Part shown: piece by piece, positions 1 to 6,002 of the stretch
Position numbering within the stretch: position 1 is the first letter of the stretch
Layout: each line of letters opens with the position of its first letter
The notes under the pieces: generated by a model
What the model saw: the letters and a program-made list of their open reading frames with translations, nothing else
What the model was told of the DNA's origin: nothing
The model's database searches: none
Translations under genes and position numbers: made by a program
Source of the DNA: Atribacterota bacterium
GTDB taxonomy: Bacteria; Atribacterota; Phoenicimicrobiia; Phoenicimicrobiales; Phoenicimicrobiaceae
Assembly: GCA_030668465.1 (NCBI GenBank)
Contig: DAOUTX010000061.1
Coordinates: 1 to 6,511, forward strand
Direction: 5' to 3'
Length of the DNA: 6,511 nucleotides

Positions 1-305
1 ATAACAGTTAGTTGAGGAATTAAACTATTTTCTTGATAGATTACGCTGATTCCACTTTGAAATGCCTGAGCAGGAGAATCAAACTCTACTTTTTGATTAT
101 TAAAATAGATTTCTCCGGAATCTTTCTTATAAGCTCCTACCAGCAACTTAATCAAAGTCGATTTGCCAGCCCCGTTTTCTCCTACTAAGGCATGCACCTC
201 ATCTTCATAGATATCTAAATCTATACTATCCAGAGCTTTTACTCCGGGAAAAGATTTATTCAATTTTCTTGCTCTCAATATTGATTCTTCTATTTTGTTA
301 TTCAA
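1..305 (-). CDS. Sugar ABC transporter ATP-binding protein, N-terminal part (runs off the left edge)
   Basis: Cytoplasmic ATPase of a carbohydrate ABC importer, resembling RbsA/MglA/XylG. About 101 residues are visible. They include KSFPGVKALD near residues 17-26, the Walker A motif GENGAGKST at 42-50, and the Q-loop region IYQENSLIPQLTV at 89-101. The wording of these motifs is typical of the first nucleotide-binding domain of the duplicated (about 500 aa) sugar ATPases; the second half lies outside the window. It follows the hydrolase-like gene with only 2 bases between the TAG (310-308) and the TTG start proposed here (305-303), so the two are probably translationally coupled. There is no ATG. 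An ATT at 317-315 is an alternative start better spaced from the AGGTGAT at 329-323. The family call is firm; the exact start is not. Confidence 0.9.
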   Translation of the reverse strand, partial: MNNKIEESILRARKLNKSFPGVKALDSIDLDIYEDEVHALVGENGAGKSTLIKLLVGAYKKDSGEIYFNNQKVEFDSPAQAFQSGISVIYQENSLIPQLTV

Positions 306-307
306 AA

Positions 308-1555
308 CTATGTTAATAAGATATCACCTGCTAATTGTAAATTTTCATCGGGTATTTTTAATAAATCCCAGGATAAGACCATACCTTTAATGTCAGCCTC
401 TATCACGGATCTTAAATATTTTTTTAAGATTTTATCGGTAATATTGCATAACCCGGGTATTTGTACTGCCTCTATCCCTACATATATATCTACTTTTTCC
501 GGTAAGCTAAATTCCCTTATCTTTTGCATCTCGCTATAAATAATGTGTTCAGAAATACCATTCTTTAATAGATCATTTATTTGGGCCGGTAAGTCCACTC
601 CTATTATTCGACTTATTTCCCGAATTAACTGGCCTTCATCTAAGGCCGGATTAATATCCAAAATAGCTCTTATAAAACAATATAATTCCAGAGGGAGGCC
701 TGCTGGACTTGAGGTATGACAATATATCATCGGCTTTATCCAGTCACAGGTCTTTGCTAATAACTGGTAATCTTGAGAAACTAAAGGAGCTAAAGAGGGG
801 GCAAATAAATCAACTCCTACGAGTTTACCCATTTGTTTTGCCTTATCAGCAAAGATTTTTACCACTTGATAAATATTTTGTTTACGGAAATCATAAAATT
901 TTTCTAAATTATCTTGAATAATAATATCGGAAAACGATTGGCAAATTTGCAAATAATTTATATCAATAGTTTTAAATTTTTCAAAAACGGTTTTTGCTTG
1001 GTACCGATAGTTTTCTAGATCCTCACTATATTTATTATAAAATTTATCCAGACAAGGTTTACAAAAACAAGAAAAAAGAAGCTCAAAGCCATTGGAAGGA
1101 GAAGGAAACCGAATTCTATCTAAAAAAACGCCATCAAAACCACTTTCTTTTATTTTATTCTGATATTGGTCGAATATTCGTCTTATATGCTCTTCATCAT
1201 TTGGACAAAGAAATAAAAAATCTTCCTCCCCCTTTCCTAATTTATCCCAACAACCATTTCTTCCATAACCATGTAATCTATCAAATGTTTCTACTGACTG
1301 CTCCCGTTCTACTTTAAAACCAGAGATATCAGCCAAAATTGGATACCAGAGATAAGTCTTGATTTTAAATTCTATACAAATCTTTCTAACCAAATCAAGA
1401 TCTTTTTTATTGATATCTGACCATATCATCAAAGCATCTAAGTTTAAAGCTTCTTTGGCTGTTGCTAGCTTCTTTTTTAAATTATCATTTTTGTGTAAAG
1501 AATTGTTTGTGATATTATTTAAAACAATCTGTGTACCAATCCATTTTTGCTTCAT
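308..1555 (-). CDS. Putative TIM-barrel glycoside-hydrolase-like protein
   Basis: A 415-residue cytoplasmic protein with no signal peptide or membrane segment. The most telling motif is FDGVFLDRIRFP at 140-151. The pattern xDGxxLDxIRxP at the end of a beta strand is a hallmark of the hypothetical-glycoside-hydrolase TIM-barrel groups related to the GHL10/DUF187 type. Other strand-like segments fit a barrel: IKTYLWYP (65-72), GKLVGVDLFAPSL (243-255), DWIKPMIYCHTS (271-282), VDIYVGIEAVQIPG (355-368) and GMVLSWDLL (391-399). A CxCxxC cluster (C163, C165, C168) follows the putative active-site strand, a spot where such proteins often carry a short cysteine motif. It sits between a sugar-binding protein and a sugar-transport ATPase, so it probably processes the imported substrate. 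D146 is the best candidate catalytic residue (inference). The ATG at 1555 has an in-frame stop four codons upstream and only a weak Shine-Dalgarno. Substrate unknown. Confidence 0.75.
   Translation of the reverse strand: MKQKWIGTQIVLNNITNNSLHKNDNLKKKLATAKEALNLDALMIWSDINKKDLDLVRKICIEFKIKTYLWYPILADISGFKVEREQSVETFDRLHGYGRNGCWDKLGKGEEDFLFLCPNDEEHIRRIFDQYQNKIKESGFDGVFLDRIRFPSPSNGFELLFSCFCKPCLDKFYNKYSEDLENYRYQAKTVFEKFKTIDINYLQICQSFSDIIIQDNLEKFYDFRKQNIYQVVKIFADKAKQMGKLVGVDLFAPSLAPLVSQDYQLLAKTCDWIKPMIYCHTSSPAGLPLELYCFIRAILDINPALDEGQLIREISRIIGVDLPAQINDLLKNGISEHIIYSEMQKIREFSLPEKVDIYVGIEAVQIPGLCNITDKILKKYLRSVIEADIKGMVLSWDLLKIPDENLQLAGDILLT
323..329 (-). promoter_or_regulatory. Ribosome binding site for the transport ATPase (AGGTGAT)
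   Basis: AGGTGAT on the minus strand lies inside the last codons of the hydrolase-like gene. It is 17 nt from the TTG at 305 but only 5 nt from an ATT at 317, which leaves the ATPase start ambiguous. Either ribosomes use a rare ATT, or the TTG is reached by coupling to the upstream stop codon. Confidence 0.45.
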
Positions 1556-1562
1556 TTGTTTA

Positions 1563-1600
1563 ACTTAAATTATTTAAGTATTGCCCCCTCTTAATTAAGA
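1563..1600. promoter_or_regulatory. Two perfect palindromes between the sugar-binding protein and hydrolase genes
   Basis: The 78-base gap between the two genes contains ACTTAAAT-T-ATTTAAGT (1563-1579) and TCTTAATTAAGA (1589-1600), both perfect inverted repeats sharing the CTTAA/TTAAG core, with a G-run (minus strand) between them. They could be operator half-sites or small RNA hairpins that set the ratio of binding protein to downstream products. AT-rich palindromes also arise by chance. Confidence 0.3.
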
Positions 1601-1633
1601 ATATTTTTTGTAGTTTATCTTAAATCTATCCCT

Positions 1634-2587
1634 TTACATCTCAGGAACAAACTTATCTACATTATCTTTAGTTACAATTATATGCTTAATCTCTACAAAT
1701 AGTGGCACCTTTTCGCCTTTCAAATATTTAGCAGTAGTTTCAGCTGCTAAATAACCTTCTTCAACAATAGAAAAATATGTACTGGCAGTAACTTTTCCTT
1801 CTTTTATATAAGGAACTAATTCTTTGGCATACTCTATACCGGTAACATACACTCCAGTTACGCCTGCCTCTTCCAAGGCCATAGCTGCTGCAATAGCTCC
1901 ACTCCACCACTGACAGCTTACTAAATCAACTTTTCTACCGCTTTGCAGAAATGCTTCCATGAAAGCAAGTGCGCCTACTTTAGTCCAACCCTCTATAGGT
2001 CTCTTCTCCACAATAGTCCAATTTGGATGTTTAGCTGCAACTTTCAAAAATCCCTCTTCACGCATTCTTTGACCAGCAGTTCCCGGGTTACCCTCAATAA
2101 GTACAATGCTGGCCTCTTTATCTCCCAATAGCAACTCCGCCATTTCTCCTATGACAATTCCAGTACCAATTTCAGACGTTCCGATATAAGATACAACTCC
2201 CGCATATTTCCCTTCAGGGTCTGTACCCAGGGAATTGGTAAAAGATATTAAGGGAATATTGGCATCATTGCAAAGTTTTACTGCTGGGAGTAATGCCATA
2301 TTATCTGCTGCACAAAGCATAATTGCATCTACTTTTTTTACAATAAAGTTTTCTACCTGAGAAAGTTGCTTCCCGGCATCCCATTCGGCATCTGCATAAA
2401 TGATATCTAAATCATAATCTTCGGCTGCTTTGTCAATTCCTCTGCGCATAACGCTAAAAAACTCTACAGTTCCCGGTAGTAATACTGCTACCTCATTTTT
2501 CTTTTGAGCAAACGAAACAGAAAAACTTGTTAAAACTAAGCCTATCATTAATACTATCAAAACAAATAATTTAAAATACTTTTTCAT
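1634..2587 (-). CDS. Periplasmic sugar-binding protein of an ABC transporter (RbsB-like, Peripla_BP_4 fold)
   Basis: Substrate-binding protein of 317 residues that captures a sugar outside the membrane and delivers it to the importer. The N-terminus is a classical Sec signal: MKKYFK, a hydrophobic core at 7-22, and probable cleavage after A27 (VSFA/Q). There is no lipobox cysteine, so the mature protein should be soluble in a periplasm. The two-lobed type I fold is recognisable from EVAVLLPG (32-39), the hinge-proximal IPLISFTNS (111-119), EGNPGTAGQRMREEGF (165-180), GAIAAAMALEEAG (230-242) and the C-terminal VTKDNVDKF (305-313). The length is normal for the family. The start is fixed by AAGGAGGA 8 nt upstream of the ATG. 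It follows the ROK repressor and precedes the hydrolase-like and ATPase genes on the same strand. The exact sugar cannot be read from the sequence. Confidence 0.93.
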   Translation of the reverse strand: MKKYFKLFVLIVLMIGLVLTSFSVSFAQKKNEVAVLLPGTVEFFSVMRRGIDKAAEDYDLDIIYADAEWDAGKQLSQVENFIVKKVDAIMLCAADNMALLPAVKLCNDANIPLISFTNSLGTDPEGKYAGVVSYIGTSEIGTGIVIGEMAELLLGDKEASIVLIEGNPGTAGQRMREEGFLKVAAKHPNWTIVEKRPIEGWTKVGALAFMEAFLQSGRKVDLVSCQWWSGAIAAAMALEEAGVTGVYVTGIEYAKELVPYIKEGKVTASTYFSIVEEGYLAAETTAKYLKGEKVPLFVEIKHIIVTKDNVDKFVPEM

Positions 2588-2595
2588 TTTAAAAA

Positions 2596-2603
2596 TCCTC
2601 CTT
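2596..2603 (-). promoter_or_regulatory. Strong ribosome binding site of the sugar-binding protein gene (AAGGAGGA)
   Basis: AAGGAGGA, 8 nt before the ATG at 2587, is the strongest Shine-Dalgarno in the minus-strand cluster. That fits the usual need for excess binding protein over the membrane components. Confidence 0.85.
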
Positions 2604-2744
2604 AAAATTTTATTAGATCACGATGTTTTTAAAGTAAATAATATTTATTTTTTATACGCTTCACCGCCTTTTTAATTTATTCCTTGGTTCGCTCGAATTC
2701 ACTATGTTGCAATTGCTGTTTTAAAATTATAAATTATTTCTTTT
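2604..2744 (-). other. Intergenic leader between the ROK gene and the sugar-binding protein gene
   Basis: A non-coding AT-rich gap with no convincing terminator hairpin. It contains a perfect 8-bp palindrome GCAATTGC (2709-2716), a short inverted repeat TTCGCTCGAA (2688-2697) and a GC-richer patch around 2660-2670. A -10-like TATAAA lies near 2650-2655 on the minus strand but has no good -35. A separate promoter or operator for the transport genes may lie here, but none can be assigned with confidence. Confidence 0.3.
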
Positions 2745-3890
2745 TTATTTATCGATAAGCATTAATCCTTTCTTTTTTAAAGGCTCAAACACCTTTACTG
2801 CTGCTCCAATTAAAACTCCATCTTCTCCTAATTTAGAAAATTCTATCTTAGGAACAAAGGGGATTATTTTTCTGATATTCATCTTCATTTCCTCTAAAAA
2901 TCTTGGTGGTAAAATAGAAATTCCCCCTCCGATTATTACTAATTCCGGATCAAGTACGCAGGATATATTTCCAATACCATAAGCAAGAAACTTTAATGCT
3001 TCTTTTACAATTCCCAGGGCAACACTATCTCCCTCGGCAGCCATTTTAAAGACATCAATAACTCTAATGTTCTTTCCCGTCTTTTCTTTCGTCTTCTCTA
3101 CAATAATTTTATAGCTGGCTAATTTTTCTAAACAACCGTAATCTCTACTATTTTTAGGGGCATACTTGGGATCAATTAATAGATATCCTGCTTCGCCGGC
3201 GGCGTTATTAGCTCCTTTATAAAGTTTTCTATTAATTATAATACCCACGCCTATTCCAGTTCTTTCTCCCACAAAAACAAAGTTGTTAATTTTTTGGGCT
3301 ATCCCCTTAGTCTTCTCTCCCAAAGCCATCAGATTAACATCGTTTTCAAGAGCAATTGGTATTCCAATTTCTTTAAATTTCAAATCCTCCAAAGATATTT
3401 CCCAATTTAAATAAGGCGCTACAGTTACTTTTTCTAATTTAAGGTCTATAATCCCTGGTATACCAATACATATACTCAATATTTTTTCTTTTGAAATATT
3501 TATCTCTTTTATAAAATCTTTTAATATAACACTAAGAGAATTTTTTAATTTTTGACTATTTAAAGACTCTATCTTCGGTACAAACTTCTCGTTAACAATA
3601 TTGTAAGATAAATCCACCAAGGCTACCCTTATTCCATTTTCTCCTCCTAAGTCTACTGCAATCATATAAGCTGCCTCTGAATTTATTTTTAATAATATTG
3701 GCTTTTTCCCACCTGAAGAATCTCCCTTTCCAATTTCCTGAACTATATCTCTTTCAATTAAATCCTTTACAATAGCAGAGACGGTGGGAGGGGTTAACCC
3801 TACTATCTTACCAACATCTGCTCTTGAAATTGAACCATTTTTCTCAATAGTACTTAAAACTAAACCTTTATTTATATTTCTTATTTCCAC
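2745..3890 (-). CDS. ROK-family transcriptional regulator (NagC/XylR type)
   Basis: A DNA-binding repressor of 381 residues, the usual ROK-regulator length, that probably senses the sugar handled by this cluster. Residues 8-55 form a winged helix-turn-helix (GSISRADVGKIVGLTPPTVSAI and following), then a GGKKP wing at 60-64. The sugar-kinase-like domain follows: phosphate-binding DLGGENGIR (80-88), GIPGIID (143-149), the ENDVN catalytic-type motif (182-186) and DPELVIIGGG (314-323). The zinc site of ROK sugar kinases is degraded. The expected His is Y236 (GEAGY) and the CxCGxxGC cluster is reduced to one Cys in RDYGCLE (249-255). That suits a regulator rather than an active kinase, although the END triad remains. 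The start is GTG at 3890, supported by AAGGA 10 nt upstream. It is the first gene of the leftward cluster and probably autoregulated. Confidence 0.93.
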   Translation of the reverse strand: MEIRNINKGLVLSTIEKNGSISRADVGKIVGLTPPTVSAIVKDLIERDIVQEIGKGDSSGGKKPILLKINSEAAYMIAVDLGGENGIRVALVDLSYNIVNEKFVPKIESLNSQKLKNSLSVILKDFIKEINISKEKILSICIGIPGIIDLKLEKVTVAPYLNWEISLEDLKFKEIGIPIALENDVNLMALGEKTKGIAQKINNFVFVGERTGIGVGIIINRKLYKGANNAAGEAGYLLIDPKYAPKNSRDYGCLEKLASYKIIVEKTKEKTGKNIRVIDVFKMAAEGDSVALGIVKEALKFLAYGIGNISCVLDPELVIIGGGISILPPRFLEEMKMNIRKIIPFVPKIEFSKLGEDGVLIGAAVKVFEPLKKKGLMLIDK

Positions 3891-3900
3891 TTAATTTTTT

Positions 3901-3905
3901 TCCTT
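3901..3905 (-). promoter_or_regulatory. Ribosome binding site selecting the GTG start of the ROK gene
   Basis: AAGGA on the minus strand with a 10-nt A/T spacer to GTG at 3890. It supports the non-ATG start; the helix-turn-helix begins only a few codons later, so little of the protein can lie elsewhere. Confidence 0.6.
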
Positions 3906-3962
3906 TTTAATTTTTTAAATAGAAAGCAGGTTCTCCTTATAATGCTTTTTATTGTGTTTTTA

Positions 3963-4002
3963 TATTAACTTTGTTCTTAAATATTCTTTCTTTATTAACT
4001 TT
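3963..4002 (-). promoter_or_regulatory. Candidate operator: two direct 10-bp repeats AAAGTTAATA, 30 bp apart
   Basis: On the minus strand AAAGTTAATA occurs at 4002-3993 and again at 3972-3963, exactly 30 bp (about three helical turns) apart on the same DNA face. Both lie just downstream of the predicted transcription start of the ROK gene, a position where bound repressor would block transcription. Function is inferred; the repeats are AT-rich and could be chance. Confidence 0.35.
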
Positions 4003-4015
4003 ACTAACTAAGTAT

Positions 4016-4044
4016 ATAATAAAATATTTCTCATCTGATGTCAA
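4016..4044 (-). promoter_or_regulatory. Predicted sigma-70 promoter of the ROK repressor / sugar cluster
   Basis: A consensus -35 TTGACA (4044-4039), a 17-bp spacer and -10 TATTAT (4021-4016) read on the minus strand. Transcription should start near 4009 and give a leader of about 120 nt before the GTG of the ROK gene. It is the best promoter match in the window. Confidence 0.6.
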
Positions 4045-4121
4045 ATTTATTTATAAAATGGATTCCTACTACTGTTTTCGCGGAAACAATCTACAATATT
4101 TATTAAATCTAAGAACTTACA

Positions 4122-4276
4122 CCTTTTGTTATTCCTCTTTTCTTTAGGTAATTCCCGCTCCTCTTATATCATTCCTTATATTCTAATCCTTACCCTTATC
4201 CGCTTCCAATCGGGTTTCCCATAGTCAAAAAATGATTTGAAATTGTCTTTTAACCATTCATAGTAATCATCTTCAA
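4122..4276 (-). repeat. Left copy of a ~150-bp direct repeat flanking lysC
   Basis: This segment recurs at 6001-6152 in the same orientation. Positions 4122-4153 match 6001-6032 at 30 of 32 bases. Positions 4200-4276 match 6076-6152 at 70 of 77 without gaps. The part between is more diverged and differs by 3 bases in length. The repeat covers the C-terminal half of a small minus-strand gene and continues past its stop codon, so the repeated unit is larger than the reading frame. Confidence 0.85.
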
Positions 4277-4316
4277 GCTTCTGTAATATTGTATCTTCTA
4301 CTCCAACTTTTTCCAT
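4176..4316 (-). CDS. Small hypothetical protein (46 aa), possible N-terminally truncated family member
   Basis: Starts at ATG 4316 and ends at TAA 4178-4176. It contains the segment DDYYEWLKDNFKSFFDYG followed by KPDWKR (16-39). Its paralogue at 6279-6043 carries the same segment in a longer frame, and the TI...EDDYY stretch just before it also aligns with TL...ENDYY there. This supports a real, once-translated gene family rather than a chance ORF. The left copy lacks about 30 N-terminal residues, and a stop lies five codons upstream of its ATG, so it may be a relic. Only a weak Shine-Dalgarno (AGGT) precedes it. The family is not one I recognise. The aromatic and Lys/Arg-rich character would suit a small nucleic-acid or protein-binding factor, but this is speculation. 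Confidence 0.45.
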   Translation of the reverse strand: MEKVGVEDTILQKLEDDYYEWLKDNFKSFFDYGKPDWKRIRVRIRI

Positions 4317-4418
4317 TATCCAACCTATCTACTTTTAGGACTAAAGAAAAAGTTTGACTTTTAAAACTTTTAATTTTTAGAGAAAAGTGATAAAATTGCA
4401 ATAATATCTTTTTTGACA

Positions 4419-4423
4419 AAGGA
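4419..4423 (+). promoter_or_regulatory. Ribosome binding site of full-length lysC (AAGGA)
   Basis: AAGGA lies 6 nt before the ATG at 4430. It is weaker than the internal site at 5156-5162. The upstream 4317-4418 stretch is AT-rich with TTGACT at 4354 and TAAAAT at 4391 but no well-spaced promoter pair, so the lysC promoter is not assigned. Confidence 0.65.
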
Positions 4424-4429
4424 TAGCAA

Positions 4430-5662
4430 ATGAAAAAAATAGTCGTTCAAAAATATGGCGGTAGCTCTCTTTCAACCATTGGTAAAGTGAAGAAAATCGC
4501 TAAAAAAATTGTTGCCCGCTTTAAAGAAGGAAATCAAATCGTCGTTGTTGTATCAGCTATGGGTAATGAAACAAACCGGTTACTTAAATTGGCTTACCGG
4601 ATTAGCCCTTCACCGGATAAACGCGAATTAGACATGTTGACTTCAACCGGTGAACAAGTCTCCATTGCCCTTCTGGCTATGGCAATTCATATATTGGGGA
4701 ATGAGGCGATTTCATTTACCGCAAGACATGCCGGAATTTTAACCGACGGGAAATATACCAGGGCAAGATTAATAAAAATCGACAGCCAAAAAATTGAAAA
4801 AGCTTTGAATTTAGGTAAAATAGTAATTGTAGCCGGATTTCAGGGAATTAACCACCATGATGAAGTGACTACTTTGGGGCGCGGCGGCTCGGATTTAAGC
4901 GCAGTTGCCCTTGCTGTCCAATTAAAAGCGGACTTGTGTGAAATTTATACGGATGTGGATGGTGTATATACCGCTAATCCAAAACTTATTTCCGAAGCCC
5001 AAAGAATCCCCAGGATTTCTTATGATGAAATGTCAGAAATGGCAGCCCTGGGTGCCCAGGTGATGCATCATCGGGCGATTGATTTAGCACGTAAATATCA
5101 CCTTCCGATTATAGTGAAATCAACCTTTGGTTCGAGTAAAGGTACCATGATAACCAAGGAGGTTCCCATGCTGGAAAATGTTATAGTTCGGGGAGTAACC
5201 TATCAAAAAAATGTGGCAAGAATTACCCTTCAGGGGGTGAAAAAAAATACCGATCTTGCCTGCCGGTTATTTGAAGATTTAGCCAAAGAAAACATTGTCA
5301 TTGATTCGATTGTTCAGGACCTTTATAATCAAGACACTGTCACTGTTTCTTTTATTGTTACAGAAGAAGATTTCATGCCTTCTTTAAAAATTACCAAAGA
5401 AATAGCAGGGAAAATTGGGGTTCAAAAAATTCATACTGATTGCAATTTAGCAAAGGTCTCCATCGTGGGTGACAGCATAGCAAAGGAATCCGGCATTGCC
5501 TCAAGAATGTTCCGTGCTTTATCCCGGGCGGGTATTCACATGGAAACCATTAACACCTCAAGAATTCGAATATCCTGCTTAATCAAGCTATCCCAATTAG
5601 ATCAAGCGGTCAAAGCCCTCCATGATGAATTCGAATTAAGTAAGATCAAAAAAGAGATATAA
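4430..5662 (+). CDS. lysC: Aspartokinase (aspartate kinase, alpha chain)
   Basis: Phosphorylates L-aspartate with ATP, the committed step to lysine, threonine, methionine and diaminopimelate. It has 410 residues, normal for monofunctional aspartokinase of the B. subtilis AK II type. The N-terminal amino-acid-kinase domain shows KYGGSS (8-13), VVSAMG (40-45), STGEQVS (72-78), the TTLGRGGSDLSAVALA loop (147-162) and TDVDGVYTANP (174-184). Two C-terminal ACT domains follow, about 264-335 and 341-403. The second contains SGIASRMFRALSRAGI and INTSRIRISCLI, typical of the regulatory interface. The usual effector-loop DxPG motif is absent from both ACT domains (KKNTDLA at 271-277; AKESGIA at 351-357). 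It is the only plus-strand gene here and stands alone. No lysine riboswitch or clear terminator is visible. An in-frame internal start at codon 247 probably yields a beta chain. Confidence 0.97.
   Translation: MKKIVVQKYGGSSLSTIGKVKKIAKKIVARFKEGNQIVVVVSAMGNETNRLLKLAYRISPSPDKRELDMLTSTGEQVSIALLAMAIHILGNEAISFTARHAGILTDGKYTRARLIKIDSQKIEKALNLGKIVIVAGFQGINHHDEVTTLGRGGSDLSAVALAVQLKADLCEIYTDVDGVYTANPKLISEAQRIPRISYDEMSEMAALGAQVMHHRAIDLARKYHLPIIVKSTFGSSKGTMITKEVPMLENVIVRGVTYQKNVARITLQGVKKNTDLACRLFEDLAKENIVIDSIVQDLYNQDTVTVSFIVTEEDFMPSLKITKEIAGKIGVQKIHTDCNLAKVSIVGDSIAKESGIASRMFRALSRAGIHMETINTSRIRISCLIKLSQLDQAVKALHDEFELSKIKKEI
5156..5162 (+). promoter_or_regulatory. Internal ribosome binding site in lysC (AAGGAGG)
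   Basis: AAGGAGG is a full match to the 16S rRNA 3' end. It sits inside the coding sequence (codons for T-K-E-V) with 5 nt to the in-frame ATG at 5168. It is stronger than the site that starts the full-length gene, as expected if the short chain is made in its own right. Confidence 0.75.
5168..5662 (+). CDS. lysC: Aspartokinase beta chain from an in-frame internal start
   Basis: A 164-residue polypeptide identical to residues 247-410 of the full-length enzyme. It begins MLENVIVRGV and consists essentially of the two ACT domains. In B. subtilis aspartokinase II and in Corynebacterium glutamicum an internal start in the same place gives a beta subunit of about 160-170 residues. It joins the alpha chain in an alpha2beta2 enzyme and carries effector binding. 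The position, length and perfect Shine-Dalgarno all match that arrangement. Production of the short chain in this organism is inferred. Confidence 0.75.
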   Translation: MLENVIVRGVTYQKNVARITLQGVKKNTDLACRLFEDLAKENIVIDSIVQDLYNQDTVTVSFIVTEEDFMPSLKITKEIAGKIGVQKIHTDCNLAKVSIVGDSIAKESGIASRMFRALSRAGIHMETINTSRIRISCLIKLSQLDQAVKALHDEFELSKIKKEI

Positions 5663-5903
5663 AAAAGAACTTCAGTTTTATTGCTAAAGGATTATAATTT
5701 AGGGACTCTTCCTATAGGATTCATTCAGAACTGTTTTTACAAATAGTTACAATAGAAAAGTGCATTATAAATTATTTTATATAAATGAAAGTTGTTCTCA
5801 ATATTGACAAAAATATAACTCTATCTTCATATTATCTTTCTCTTTTATAAATGGGGATAAAACCTATTTATTTATATTAATAAAACCATCAACAGAACCA
5901 TCC
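5663..5903. other. Non-coding stretch after lysC
   Basis: AT-rich, with no credible gene on either strand. It holds a 10-bp palindrome TCCTATAGGA (5710-5719) and a short CAG-AA-CTG hairpin followed by T5 around 5726-5738, which is too weak to call a terminator. A TTGACA at 5804 has no well-spaced -10. Confidence 0.5.
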
Positions 5904-6002
5904 ATGACATCTTCGTTTCTTTTTGTCATTCCTGCGAAGCAGGGAATCTATTTCTTTCTGTCACTGGAGTGATTGCAGAAAATGTGGCAATCTCATTACT
6001 CC
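5904..6002. repeat. Cluster of palindromic intergenic repeats
   Basis: Four inverted repeats follow each other. They are ATGACA/TGTCAT (5904-5909 and 5924-5929), ATTCCTGC-GAA-GCAGGGAAT with one bulged base (5928-5947), TCACT-GG-AGTGA (5961-5972), and a longer imperfect hairpin GGAGTGATTGC...GCAATCTCATTACTCC (5966-6002) with core GATTGC/GCAATC. Wording such as GTCATTCCTGCGAAGCAGGGAAT and TGTGGCAATCTC resembles the dispersed REP/MITE-like palindromes common in intergenic DNA of many bacteria. The cluster touches the right-hand copy of the repeat flanking lysC. Confidence 0.65.

Noticed and set aside
709..921. Plus-strand open frame opposite the hydrolase-like gene
   Set aside because: It lies wholly antisense to a well-supported gene and shows no recognisable motif or ribosome site; the same holds for 994-1317 and 1359-1568.
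1943..2131. Plus-strand open frame opposite the sugar-binding protein
   Set aside because: Antisense to conserved RbsB-like coding sequence, with no motif of its own.
4348..4371. AAAAGTTT/AAACTTTT inverted repeat as terminator or operator
   Set aside because: The stem has one G-C pair and would be unstable; no run of T directly after it.
4317..4429. Lysine riboswitch upstream of lysC
   Set aside because: Only about 110 AT-rich bases separate the small ORF from lysC, with no set of GC-containing stems as a lysine riboswitch would need.
5663..5740. Rho-independent terminator of lysC
   Set aside because: Only a 3-bp CAG-AA-CTG stem before T5; not credible as a terminator.
5804..5835. TTGACA with downstream TATTAT as a promoter
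   Set aside because: The spacer is 20 bp, too long, and no rightward gene follows nearby.
5904..6002. CRISPR array
   Set aside because: The repeats are different palindromes with no constant repeat length or regular spacers.
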